From Deltaproteobacteria bacterium HGW-Deltaproteobacteria-8 (GTDB lineage Bacteria; Desulfobacterota; Desulfovibrionia; Desulfovibrionales; Desulfovibrionaceae), in the NCBI GenBank assembly GCA_002840405.1, contig PHAR01000002.1, forward strand, positions 124,001 through 188,000: a stretch of DNA of 64,000 bases, read 5' to 3'. Numbering within the stretch: the first letter of the stretch is position 1; every line of letters begins with the position of its first letter. This document shows positions 7,900-20,029 of this stretch, piece by piece. The notes beneath the pieces were generated by a model. That model worked only from the letters and a program-made list of their open reading frames with translations. It ran no database searches and was not told the origin of the DNA. The translations under genes and the position numbers were made by a program.

Positions 7900-9087
7900 A
7901 TGAGCTTCAAAATCACCGACGCTGTGACCTGGGTGGGGAAAAGAGACTGGGAACTGCGCCACTTCCACGGTCAGGAATATTCCACCCACCGCGGCTCAAC
8001 CTACAATTCCTATCTGGTGCGGGACGAGAAGACCGCTCTCGTGGAGACGGTCTGGGCGCCCTTTGCGGGCGAGTTCCTTGCCCAGTTGCAGACTGAGGTG
8101 GATCTGAAGAACATCGACTACGTCATCGCCAACCACGCCGAGAGCGACCACAGCGGCGGGCTGCCGGAGTTGTTGCGGCTCATTCCGGATGTGCCGGTGT
8201 ACTGCACGGCCAATGGGGTCAAATCCCTCAAGGGGCACTACCACCAGGACTGGAACTTCCAGGTGGTCAAGACAGGCCAGCGCCTGAGCCTGGGCAAGAA
8301 TGAGCTCATTTTCATCGAGGCGCCGATGCTGCACTGGCCAGACACCATGTTCTGCTACCTGACCGGTGAGGACATTCTGTTCAGCAATGACGCCTTCGGC
8401 CACCACCTGGCTTCTGAAGGCATGTACAATGACCTTGTGGACCCCTGCGCGCTCATGGAGGAGTGCATCAAGTACTACGCCAACATCCTGACCCCCTTCA
8501 GCGCCCTGGTGAAGCGCAAGATTGAGGAGTTCGCGGGCCTCAATCTGCCGCTCAAGATGATCTGCCCCAGCCACGGCACCATCTGGCGCGACAACCCCAT
8601 GCAGATCGTGACGAAATACCTGGAGTGGGCGGCGGACTACCAGGAGCACCAGGCCACCATCGTCTACGACACCATGTGGAATGGCACCCGGCGCATGGCC
8701 GAGGCCATTGCCGAGGGCCTGACCCAGGCCGACCCGACCCTGCGGGTGAAGCTCTTCAACGCCGCCACGGGCGACAAGAACGACATCGTCACTGAGGTCT
8801 TCCGCTCCAAGGCCCTGCTTGTGGGCTCGCCCACCATCAACCGGGGCTTTCTGTCCTCCCTGGGCGGCATTCTGGAGCTGGTGCGGGGCCTGGGTTTCAA
8901 GAACAAGAAGGCTGCGGCCTTCGGGGCCTATGGCTGGAGCGGCGAAGCTGTGAAGCTCTTGACCGCGCATCTGAAGGAGAGCGGGTTCGAGGTGCCGTCC
9001 GAGGGCATCCGGGCCATGTGGAACCCGGATGGCGATGCCCTGGAGCATTGCCGGGGGTTTGGCCGGGACTTCGGGGCACAGATTTAG
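7900..9087 (+). CDS. roo: Flavodiiron protein, rubredoxin:oxygen oxidoreductase
   Basis: A cytoplasmic 395-residue flavodiiron protein that reduces oxygen to water, and in some members nitric oxide, with electrons from rubredoxin. The N-terminal metallo-beta-lactamase domain has all six di-iron ligands: His79, Glu81 and Asp83 (with His84 of the same motif) in NHAESDH, His145 in LHWPDT, Asp164 in SNDAFG and His225 in CPSHGT. A flavodoxin domain begins near residue 252 (TIVYDTMWNGT). There is no rubredoxin or flavin-reductase extension, so it is the class A type first studied in Desulfovibrio. The ATG at 7900 follows AGGAG. It converges on por, with a bidirectional terminator between them. Confidence 0.95.
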   Translation: MSFKITDAVTWVGKRDWELRHFHGQEYSTHRGSTYNSYLVRDEKTALVETVWAPFAGEFLAQLQTEVDLKNIDYVIANHAESDHSGGLPELLRLIPDVPVYCTANGVKSLKGHYHQDWNFQVVKTGQRLSLGKNELIFIEAPMLHWPDTMFCYLTGEDILFSNDAFGHHLASEGMYNDLVDPCALMEECIKYYANILTPFSALVKRKIEEFAGLNLPLKMICPSHGTIWRDNPMQIVTKYLEWAADYQEHQATIVYDTMWNGTRRMAEAIAEGLTQADPTLRVKLFNAATGDKNDIVTEVFRSKALLVGSPTINRGFLSSLGGILELVRGLGFKNKKAAAFGAYGWSGEAVKLLTAHLKESGFEVPSEGIRAMWNPDGDALEHCRGFGRDFGAQI

Positions 9088-9088
9088 G

Positions 9089-9105
9089 GATGCCTCCGGC
9101 GGCCT
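9089..9105. repeat. Truncated REP-like arm
   Basis: Immediately after the roo stop lies GATGCCTCCGGCGGCC, the outer part of the REP-like left arm seen complete at 4829. The rest is missing or diverged. Confidence 0.5.
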
Positions 9106-9124
9106 GAGCAGCCGCGCCGCAACG

Positions 9125-9155
9125 AAAAAGGCCCCGGATCTCTCCGGGGCCTTTT
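9125..9155. terminator. Bidirectional rho-independent terminator between roo and por
   Basis: An 8-bp stem GGCCCCGG/CCGGGGCC (9130-9137 with 9144-9151) and loop ATCTCT are flanked by A5 on the left and T4 on the right. It therefore reads as an intrinsic terminator on both strands and sits between the convergent roo and por genes. Confidence 0.85.
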
Positions 9156-9180
9156 GTCATACTTGTGATGTCTCGTCGGT

Positions 9181-13172
<3,992 letters not shown>

Positions 13173-15056
13173 GTGGGAAACTACGAACCAGGCGGAAGTC
13201 CCTTGGAGCAGTGCGAACTCATCCCGCCCAAAGGCCCCTGGGCCAGGAGCGCAGACCGGCTGATCAGCCTGCTGCCGCTGCTGTCCTGGTGGCCCCAGGT
13301 GAACAGGCGCACGCTCAAGGCCGACCTCTGGGCCGGGCTCACGGGAGCGGTCATCGTGCTGCCCCAGGGCGTGGCCTTCGCGGCCATCGCCGGGTTGCCG
13401 CCGGTGTACGGCCTGTATGCGGCCATGGTGCCGGTGATCATCGCCGCGCTGTTCGGCTCGTCCTACCATCTCGTCTCCGGCCCGACCACGGCCATTTCTC
13501 TGGTGGTCTTCGCCAACGTCAGCCGCCTGGCCGACCCAGGCAGCGCCGAATACATCCGCCTGGTCCTGACCCTGACCCTGCTGACCGGCATGTTCCAGCT
13601 GGGTCTGGGCCTGGCGCGCCTGGGCTCGGTGGCCAACTTCGTATCGCACTCCGTGGTCACGGGCTTCACCGCTGGCGCGGCCATCCTCATCGCCACCAGC
13701 CAGCTGGGCACCTTCCTTGGCTTGGACCTGCCGCGCGGCGGCACCTTTCTGGCCACCTGGGGCAACATGCTGCGATCCCTGCCCGAGTCCAACCTCTACG
13801 TGCTGGGCCTGGGCGCGTTCACCATGCTCACTGCCGTGGTCATCCGGCGCTTCTGGCCCCGGCTGCCCAAGCTTTTGCTGGCCCTGATCCTGGCCAGCCT
13901 GCTGAGCTTCGCCGTGGACGGCCCGGAGCACGGGGTGCTGCTGGTGGGCGCTCTGCCTGCAGGCCTGCCGCCGTTCACCCTGCCCGATTTCGGCCTGGGC
14001 GACCTGCGGCGGCTGGTGCCCGGAGCCCTGGCCGTGGCCATGCTCGGCCTGGCCGAGGCCGTGTCCATTGCCCGGGCCGTGGCCACGCGCTCCCAGCAGA
14101 TGATCGACAACAGCCGCGAGTTCGTTGGTCAGGGGCTGGCCAACGTGCTGGGCAGCCTGTTCTCGGCCTATGCCTCGTCCGGGTCCTTCACGCGCACGGG
14201 TTTGAATTTCGAGGCCGGGGCCAAGACCCCCCTGGCGGCGGTGTTCTCGGCCCTGCTGCTGGTGGGCATCGTACTCCTGGTGGCCCCGCTCACGGCCTAT
14301 CTGCCGGTGGCGGCCATGTCCGGGGTCATCCTGCTGGTGGCCGTGAACCTGCTGGATCTGCACGGCATCCGGCACATCATCCGTACGGACAAGAACGAGA
14401 CCGGCATCCTGGCCGTGACCTTCCTGGCCATCCTCTTCGTGCAGATGGAGTTCGCCATCTTTTCCGGGGTCATCCTCTCGCTTTTGATGTACCTCAAGCG
14501 CACCTCGCACCCGAACTTCACGGTCCTGGCCCCGGACCCGGACAATCCGCGTCACGCCCTGGCCAACGTGGCGCGCAAGGAACTCAAGGAATGCCCGCAG
14601 ATCAAGATCCTGCGCCTGGACGGGAGCATCTTCTTCGGCGCCGTGAACCATATCTCCGAGGAATTGCACCGCGTCATGGACAGCTTCCCGGAGCAGTGCC
14701 ACATCCTCGTCGTGGGCAGCGGCATCAACTTCATCGACGCCAGCGGCTGCCACATGCTCTTCAACGAGGCCCTGAGCCTGAAGCTCTCTGGCCGGGACAT
14801 GTTCTTCTGCTCACTCAAGGGCGAGGTGCGCGAGGTGCTGCGCAAGGGGATGTGCCTGAAGCGTCTGGGCGGCGAGCATGTCTTCGAGTCCGAGGGGCTG
14901 GCCATCGCGCACATGGTGTCCAGGCTCGACCCGGAACGCTGCGCCTGCTGCTCGGCGCGCGTGTTCCGCGAGTGCGCGCACATGCCCGGCGGGGAGTTGC
15001 ACGACCACGAGACGCCGCCCGAGGCTTCATCGCCCGAGGCGCCGCAGCCGGTCTAG
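13173..15056 (+). CDS. SulP-family anion transporter with STAS domain
   Basis: Inner-membrane SLC26/SulP permease of about 627 residues, probably carrying sulfate, bicarbonate or another anion by proton symport or exchange. The membrane part has the N-terminal family signature ADLWAGLTGAVIVLPQGVAFA and the GSSYHLVSGPTTAIS segment. A STAS domain follows (KILRLDGSIFFGAVNH, then GINFIDASGCHMLF). The C-terminal tail is cysteine-rich (CACCSARVFRECAHM), which is unusual. The GTG at 13173 is the only upstream start but lacks a strong ribosome site; a TTG at 13203 behind GGCGGA is an alternative. The 3' end overlaps the convergent lysE-type gene by 4 bp. For a sulfate reducer, sulfate uptake is an obvious but unproven role. 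Confidence 0.88.
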   Translation: MGNYEPGGSPLEQCELIPPKGPWARSADRLISLLPLLSWWPQVNRRTLKADLWAGLTGAVIVLPQGVAFAAIAGLPPVYGLYAAMVPVIIAALFGSSYHLVSGPTTAISLVVFANVSRLADPGSAEYIRLVLTLTLLTGMFQLGLGLARLGSVANFVSHSVVTGFTAGAAILIATSQLGTFLGLDLPRGGTFLATWGNMLRSLPESNLYVLGLGAFTMLTAVVIRRFWPRLPKLLLALILASLLSFAVDGPEHGVLLVGALPAGLPPFTLPDFGLGDLRRLVPGALAVAMLGLAEAVSIARAVATRSQQMIDNSREFVGQGLANVLGSLFSAYASSGSFTRTGLNFEAGAKTPLAAVFSALLLVGIVLLVAPLTAYLPVAAMSGVILLVAVNLLDLHGIRHIIRTDKNETGILAVTFLAILFVQMEFAIFSGVILSLLMYLKRTSHPNFTVLAPDPDNPRHALANVARKELKECPQIKILRLDGSIFFGAVNHISEELHRVMDSFPEQCHILVVGSGINFIDASGCHMLFNEALSLKLSGRDMFFCSLKGEVREVLRKGMCLKRLGGEHVFESEGLAIAHMVSRLDPERCACCSARVFRECAHMPGGELHDHETPPEASSPEAPQPV

Positions 15057-15691
15057 GAACCGAGCAGACGCAGGCCGTCGCGCACGAAGAGCGCGGCGTA
15101 GCCAAGCAGCATGACGCCCAGCCCCTTCATGGCCAGCATGTAGCCCCGGCTGCCGAGCACCGGCCCTGAGCGCCAGGTGAGGAGCGCCACGCCGATCTTG
15201 GCCGAGACGATGGTCAGCGAGAAAGCCCCCAGAAACGAGGCCAGGACGGGCCAGCCGAGATCCAGGGACTGGAGCGCCAGGGGTGCGCCCACGGTCATCC
15301 AGAACAGGTACGGGCCGGGGTTGAGGAAGTTGGCCAGCACGCCCTTGCGGATGCTGCCCGGGCCCTTGGCCGTGGGCCGGTCGCTGGGGGCCCGGCCTGG
15401 CGGCTGCCAGCGCAGGCAGCCAAACGCGCAGGAGAGCAGGAAGGCGCTGCCGCAGAGGGTCAGGGCGCCGAGGACCAACCCGTGTCCGGCGGCGCTTCTG
15501 GTCAGCAGGATGGCGGCCAGCACGATGGGCGTGTCCGTAAGCAGGGGAGCCAGGGCCACCTTGCAGCCCTCGCGCGGGCCGTGGGCCATGGTCTGGGCGA
15601 TGACCAGGGCCAAGAGCGGGCCTGGGGTGACGCCCGAGGACAGCCCGAAGGCCATGCCCGAGAGGGCTGCTGTGGCTGCGCTGGAGATCAT
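15053..15691 (-). CDS. LysE/RhtB-family exporter
   Basis: A 212-residue inner-membrane protein with about six predicted helices and the N-terminal family signature GLSSGVTPGPLLALVIAQTMAHG, typical of LysE/RhtB amino-acid exporters. The central NFLNPGPYLFW also fits. The substrate cannot be read from sequence. The start ATG overlaps the stop of the upstream GGDEF/EAL gene (ATGA), suggesting translational coupling, although no functional link is obvious. The 3' end overlaps the convergent SulP gene by 4 bp. Confidence 0.82.
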   Translation of the reverse strand: MISSAATAALSGMAFGLSSGVTPGPLLALVIAQTMAHGPREGCKVALAPLLTDTPIVLAAILLTRSAAGHGLVLGALTLCGSAFLLSCAFGCLRWQPPGRAPSDRPTAKGPGSIRKGVLANFLNPGPYLFWMTVGAPLALQSLDLGWPVLASFLGAFSLTIVSAKIGVALLTWRSGPVLGSRGYMLAMKGLGVMLLGYAALFVRDGLRLLGS

Positions 15692-17523
15692 GCGGGCGGG
15701 TCAGAGCGTATGGCTTCCGACAGGAAGGTCTGCAGGAAGGCCTCGGCGCGTTCCTCGGACAGGGGCCGGGAGAACAGGTAGCCCTGGAAGAATTCACAGC
15801 CCAGGTTGGTCAGGATGTCATGCTGGTTGGCGTTTTCCACGCCCTCGGCCACCACATCCATGCGCAGGCTGGTGGCCAGCTGGATGATGGCGCGCACGAT
15901 CTCCAGGTTGTCCTTGCCGGTCTCGATCATGCGCACGAAGGACAGGTCGATCTTCAGGTGGTCGAGTGGCAGCCGCGTCAGGTAGGCCAGGGACGAATAC
16001 CCGGTGCCGAAGTCGTCCACCGAGAAGCTCACGCCCATGTCGCGCAGCTCGTGCAGCTTGGAGAGCACCGTGGAGCCGCTCTGCATGAGCGCCGTCTCGG
16101 TCACTTCAAGCTTGAGGTTTTTGGCGGGCAGGCGCGTGTCGCTCAAGATCTCGCGCATGCGCGGCAGAAAGTCGGCCTTGGGCACCTGCTGGGGCGAGAG
16201 GTTCACGGACATCATGGCGTCCTGCATGTGCGGATAGCGCTCGCGCCATTTGGCCAGGATGCGGCTGGCCTCGCGCAAGGCCCAGTAGCCCAGCTCCACC
16301 ACCTTGCCGGAGTCCTCGGCCACGGGGATGAACTCGCCGGGCATGATGAGCCCGCGCTCCGGGTGCCGCCAGCGGGCCAGGGCCTCGAAGCCGAAGAGCT
16401 GGCGGTTCTTGCCCAGCTGGAGGATGGGCTGGAACTCCAGGAAGAACTCGCCCCGGGCAAGGCCCCGGTCCATGTCTGTCTCCAGGCGCACCACGCTCAT
16501 GGTCTGGCGCAGCAGGGACTGGGTGAAGCTCTTGATGCGGTTGCGGCCCAGGGCCTTGGCGTGGTGCATGGCCAGGTTGGCGTTGCGCAGGGCTTCCTCG
16601 GCGCTGCCGGCCAGGTCCTGGCCCAGGGCCAGGCCGATGCTCGCGGTGACGAAAACATTCTCCCCCTCCACCACGAAGGGCTCGGCCAGGGCCTTGCGGA
16701 TGCGCTTGATGGCCTGGATGGGGCGCTTGTATGTGTCGAACTCCTCCATGAGCACCACGAATTCGTCGCTGCCGATGCGGGCCACGGTGTCCAGTTCGCG
16801 CACGCAGGCGCGCAGGCGCCTGGCCGTGTCCACCAGGACCGTGTCCCCGGCGTGGTGGCCCAGGGTGTCGTTGATGTTCTTGAAGCGGTCCAGGTCAATG
16901 TAGATGATGGCGTGGCGGTAGTCTGGGCGCCTCTTGGCGCGCTGCAGGGCGATGCCGATGCGCTCCAGGCAGGTGGGCCGGTTGGCGATGCCCGTGAGCG
17001 GGTCCTGCTGGGCCAGGTGGCGCAGGCGCGTCTCCATGAGCTTGCTCTCGCTGCGGTCCTGGAACATGCAGGCGCAGAGGCCGGGCTCGACCTGGAAGCA
17101 GTGCACCTCAAAGGCCCCGGCGCTGTCCTGGCCGAGGTATTCAAGCTGCTCGGCCAGCCAGGGCGTGCCCTTGGCGCAGACCTCGCGGAAGCGGCCCGGG
17201 GCCTCGGTGTCGGCCAGGCCGGGGAAGGCCTCCTCCAGGGGCAGCCCGAGCAGGAGGCTGTTGTCCACGTGCATGAGCTTGTCTGCGGCGGGGTTTGCCC
17301 CGGAAAAGATGAGCTGTCCGTTCTCCTCCAGGCGGAAAAGGTGGATGCCCATGGGCGAGGACTGGAGAAGGTTCTGGTAGCGGCGTTCTGCGCCTTTGCG
17401 GGGCCTTGGGGGCTTGTCGCCCGATGCTGGCTGGGTGCTGGCCGCTTTTGGGGGAAGCTTGGCTGCCATGGTGTCCCGTTGGTTCAGAATGCGTGAAAAC
17501 TGATCAAAGCCTAGCAGCATCAC
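15688..17523 (-). CDS. PAS-GGDEF-EAL cyclic di-GMP turnover protein
   Basis: A soluble signalling protein of up to 611 residues with an N-terminal PAS-like domain (about 45-165), a GGDEF domain and a C-terminal EAL domain. The cyclase motif reads GSDEF in RIGSDEFVVL, a one-residue variant of GGDEF that can still be active in some enzymes. The EAL domain keeps the catalytic set: EAL in GFEALARW, NLSPQQ, DDFGTGYSS, EGVE and QGYLFSRPL. The net activity is therefore more likely phosphodiesterase. No membrane segments are seen, so input probably comes through the PAS domain. The start may instead be the ATG at 17469 (MAAKLPPK). The gene overlaps the lysE-type gene by 4 bp. Confidence 0.9.
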   Translation of the reverse strand: MMLLGFDQFSRILNQRDTMAAKLPPKAASTQPASGDKPPRPRKGAERRYQNLLQSSPMGIHLFRLEENGQLIFSGANPAADKLMHVDNSLLLGLPLEEAFPGLADTEAPGRFREVCAKGTPWLAEQLEYLGQDSAGAFEVHCFQVEPGLCACMFQDRSESKLMETRLRHLAQQDPLTGIANRPTCLERIGIALQRAKRRPDYRHAIIYIDLDRFKNINDTLGHHAGDTVLVDTARRLRACVRELDTVARIGSDEFVVLMEEFDTYKRPIQAIKRIRKALAEPFVVEGENVFVTASIGLALGQDLAGSAEEALRNANLAMHHAKALGRNRIKSFTQSLLRQTMSVVRLETDMDRGLARGEFFLEFQPILQLGKNRQLFGFEALARWRHPERGLIMPGEFIPVAEDSGKVVELGYWALREASRILAKWRERYPHMQDAMMSVNLSPQQVPKADFLPRMREILSDTRLPAKNLKLEVTETALMQSGSTVLSKLHELRDMGVSFSVDDFGTGYSSLAYLTRLPLDHLKIDLSFVRMIETGKDNLEIVRAIIQLATSLRMDVVAEGVENANQHDILTNLGCEFFQGYLFSRPLSEERAEAFLQTFLSEAIRSDPPA

Positions 17524-17652
17524 GGGAGAATGAAAAGCGGGGAGAGATGCAATTGCGTAGCTGCGGCTTTACGACGACGCTTGGTCTGTGCTAGCGAGTC
17601 TTTGGGCCAGAAACGGGCCTTGGACCAGGCAGGATTGTAAGGAGGCATCAAG

Positions 17653-18111
17653 ATGATCAAGGAGTTCAAGTCGTTCATCATGCGTGGCAATGTTGTCGAC
17701 ATGGCCGTTGGCGTGGTCATCGGCGCGTCCTTCGGCGGCATCGTCAAGTCTCTGGTGGATGATGTGCTCATGCCCCCCATCGGTCTGCTGCTTGGCCGCG
17801 TGGACTTCTCCAACCTCTACCTGACCCTGCGCGACGGCGCCACGCCCGGGCCGTATGCCGCCCTGGCCGAGGCCAAGAACGCCGGAGCCGTGACCCTGAA
17901 TCTTGGCCTCTTCGCCAACACGCTGATCAACTTCCTCATTGTGGCCCTGGCCATTTTCCTTGTGGTGCGCGCCATGACCCGCCTGCAGGAAATGCAGAAG
18001 GCCAAGGAACCAGAGGCCGCGCCCAGCACCAAGGAGTGCCCCTTCTGCGCCAGCGTCATCAGCATCAAGGCCCTGCGCTGCCCGCAGTGCACTTCGGAGC
18101 TGGCGGAGTAG
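17653..18111 (+). CDS. mscL: Large-conductance mechanosensitive channel MscL with C-terminal zinc-ribbon-like tail
   Basis: MscL opens under membrane tension to release solutes during hypo-osmotic shock. The 152-residue protein has the N-terminal amphipathic helix and TM1 (EFKSFIMRGNVVDMAVGVVIGASFGGIV) and TM2 (FANTLINFLIVALAIFLVV). The usual cytoplasmic bundle is followed by two CxxC pairs, Cys129/132 and Cys143/146 (CPFC and CPQC, ten residues apart), which look like a zinc ribbon. A strong AAGGAGG site precedes the ATG. The next gene, a potassium channel, converges with a gap of only 2 bp; both are linked to osmotic balance. Confidence 0.95.
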   Translation: MIKEFKSFIMRGNVVDMAVGVVIGASFGGIVKSLVDDVLMPPIGLLLGRVDFSNLYLTLRDGATPGPYAALAEAKNAGAVTLNLGLFANTLINFLIVALAIFLVVRAMTRLQEMQKAKEPEAAPSTKECPFCASVISIKALRCPQCTSELAE

Positions 18112-18113
18112 TC

Positions 18114-18929
18114 TCAGACTGGCCTGGGCTCCCGGAAGGGGTTGCGGTGGACCGCCGTCTTGAACAGGTACGGGTAGTTGGTCTTGAGGTGGCGCATGTA
18201 GTCCAGCCACTGCCTGGTCAGCAGGCGGTAGGCGCGTTCCAGGTCGCCATTCACGTGGGCGGCGTCCTCAGGGCTCAATGCGCTGAGGTCAAACCTGAAT
18301 TCAAGCTCCTCCTTGATGTGCAGCACGGCCCAGAGCAGGTCTGTGCAGGTCTCGTGCTCCAGCAGGTTCGGGTTCTCCAGAAGCCGGAGGAGCAGCGGGC
18401 TCTTCTCCGCCAGGAAGTCCTTGATGTCCTGAAGCGCGGCCGTGTCCGCAGCGGTCTTGAATCCATGCCGGGAGATGGCGGCGGCGTGCTTGCGAAAGGA
18501 CTGGTCGGACCAGCCGCTGGCCTCGGACAAATACGAGCGCAGCCCCGCGAGGTCCGTGTCCAGCAGGGCGAAGGTGCGCAGCAGCCTGGTCCCGGCCTCG
18601 CTGAAGAATACGCCGATGACCATGTTCAGCTTTTCCCTGCGCTCCTTCTGCGCGCGCCGGGTCAGCAGGTGTTCCGAGGTGGCGGCCACGGCGCTCATGA
18701 ACGACCCCACGCCGGTGAGGATCATGATGCCTGCCACCACGCGGCCTGCGCCGGTGTGCGGCACCACGTCGCCGTAGCCCACGGTGGACATGGTGACCAC
18801 GCTGAAATAGAGCGCGTCGGCGTAGCTCAAGCCCTCCACGTGCATGAGCGCCATGGTGCCCGCCAGGAGCACGACTCCCAGCACGCCAAGGGCCGCCAGC
18901 ACGCGTTTCTGTCCGACATCAAGCTGCAT
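18114..18929 (-). CDS. Two-helix potassium channel with uncharacterised cytoplasmic domain
   Basis: A 271-residue Kir/KcsA-like (Ion_trans_2) channel. It has an N-terminal helix (LAALGVLGVVLLAGTMALM), a pore helix with the selectivity filter STVGYGD, and a second helix (VVAGIMILTGVGSFMSAVA). The remaining 170 or so residues are cytoplasmic and do not look like the RCK/TrkA-N domain usually attached; I see no Rossmann GxGxxG motif. They are rich in charged helices and I do not recognise them. The start is set at the ATG at 18929, preceded by GGGAGG, rather than a TTG two codons earlier. The gene converges with mscL and follows buk by 2 bp, so it may be the last gene of the ilvN-ptb-buk transcript. 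Confidence 0.85.
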   Translation of the reverse strand: MQLDVGQKRVLAALGVLGVVLLAGTMALMHVEGLSYADALYFSVVTMSTVGYGDVVPHTGAGRVVAGIMILTGVGSFMSAVAATSEHLLTRRAQKERREKLNMVIGVFFSEAGTRLLRTFALLDTDLAGLRSYLSEASGWSDQSFRKHAAAISRHGFKTAADTAALQDIKDFLAEKSPLLLRLLENPNLLEHETCTDLLWAVLHIKEELEFRFDLSALSPEDAAHVNGDLERAYRLLTRQWLDYMRHLKTNYPYLFKTAVHRNPFREPRPV

Positions 18930-18931
18930 GG

Positions 18932-20029
18932 TCAACCTCCCTCGCGGTCATAGCGGCGTACGGATTCAGCGCCCGTCAACGCGGCCAGCGCGCCTGCTGC
19001 CAGGGCGCGCATCTCCTCCACCTCGGGCAGCAGCACCACCGGGGCCAGCCAGCACACCCGGCGCTTGATGGCCGCCGCAAGCAGCGCGCTCTTGACCATG
19101 CCCCCGGTGAGCACCACGGCCGCCACGGGTGCGGTGTCCTCCTCGAACAGGGTCGAGGCCATGCCTGCCACGGCCTTGGCCACGTTGTAGGCCAGGGCCT
19201 GCACCAGGGCCTCGGCGTCCTGGTCCCCTGCGCGGGCGCGTTCTTCGATGAGGCGCAGGTCGTTGGTCCCGGCGTGGGCAAAGAGTCCGCTTGACGTGAG
19301 CAGTTCGTTGGCGAGGGCTGCCGGGTCCTCGCCCCGGCGCACCAGCTCCAGCACGGCCAGGCTCGGCAGGGTCCCTGCGCGTTCGGCGCTCATGGGGCCT
19401 TCGCCGTCAACGCCGTTGGTCACGTCCACGATGCGGCCACGGTCGTGGGCGCCCACGCTGACCCCGCCTCCCAGGTGCGCCACCACGAACTTGTGGTCCT
19501 CGTAGCAGAGGCCGAGCTCCTTGGCCGCGCGCCGCGCTGCGGAGCGCTGGCTCAGGGCGTGGAATACGCTGCGCCGCCGGATGCGCGGCAGGCCCGTGAG
19601 GTGCGCCACCTCGCGCAGCTCGTCGGTGACGGGCGGGTCGACCACAAAGGCTGGGCAGTCCGAGGCGTGCGCGAACTCCTGGGCCAGGGCCGCGCCCAGG
19701 TTGCAGGGGTGTTCGCCGAAGCGGGCCTGGGCCAGATCAAGCAGCATGGCCTGGTCCACGGCGTAGACCCCGCCGGGCAGGGGGTGGAGCAGCCCGCCGC
19801 GTCCGGCCACGGCGTCGAAACAGGGCTCGTTCATGTGCTGGGCCACGGCCCGGGCCACGGCCTCGCGGCGCAGGGCCAGCTGTCCCTGCACGCCGCCGCA
19901 GGCGGCAAGCTCGGCCATGGGGTGGCTGATGTCTTCGGAAAACAGCTGCGCTTCCCCGGCAAAGGCGGCGACCTTGGTGGAGGTGGAGCCGGGGTTGATG
20001 CACAGGATGCGCAAGGCTGGAACGGTCAC
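18932..20029 (-). CDS. buk: Butyrate kinase (acetokinase family)
   Basis: A 365-residue kinase of the ASKHA fold that interconverts butyryl-phosphate (or a branched-chain acyl-phosphate) and the free acid with ATP formation. The N-terminal phosphate-binding motif ILCINPGSTSTKVA is typical of Buk. Later segments FVVAHLGGGVSVGAHDRGR and AVVLTGGMVKSALL match the family. The GTG start at 20029 follows CGGAGG and overlaps the ptb stop (GTGA). Together with ptb it forms a substrate-level phosphorylation route from acyl-CoA. The true chain length is unknown; isobutyrate or isovalerate would suit the neighbouring ilvN. Confidence 0.9.
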   Translation of the reverse strand: MTVPALRILCINPGSTSTKVAAFAGEAQLFSEDISHPMAELAACGGVQGQLALRREAVARAVAQHMNEPCFDAVAGRGGLLHPLPGGVYAVDQAMLLDLAQARFGEHPCNLGAALAQEFAHASDCPAFVVDPPVTDELREVAHLTGLPRIRRRSVFHALSQRSAARRAAKELGLCYEDHKFVVAHLGGGVSVGAHDRGRIVDVTNGVDGEGPMSAERAGTLPSLAVLELVRRGEDPAALANELLTSSGLFAHAGTNDLRLIEERARAGDQDAEALVQALAYNVAKAVAGMASTLFEEDTAPVAAVVLTGGMVKSALLAAAIKRRVCWLAPVVLLPEVEEMRALAAGALAALTGAESVRRYDREGG

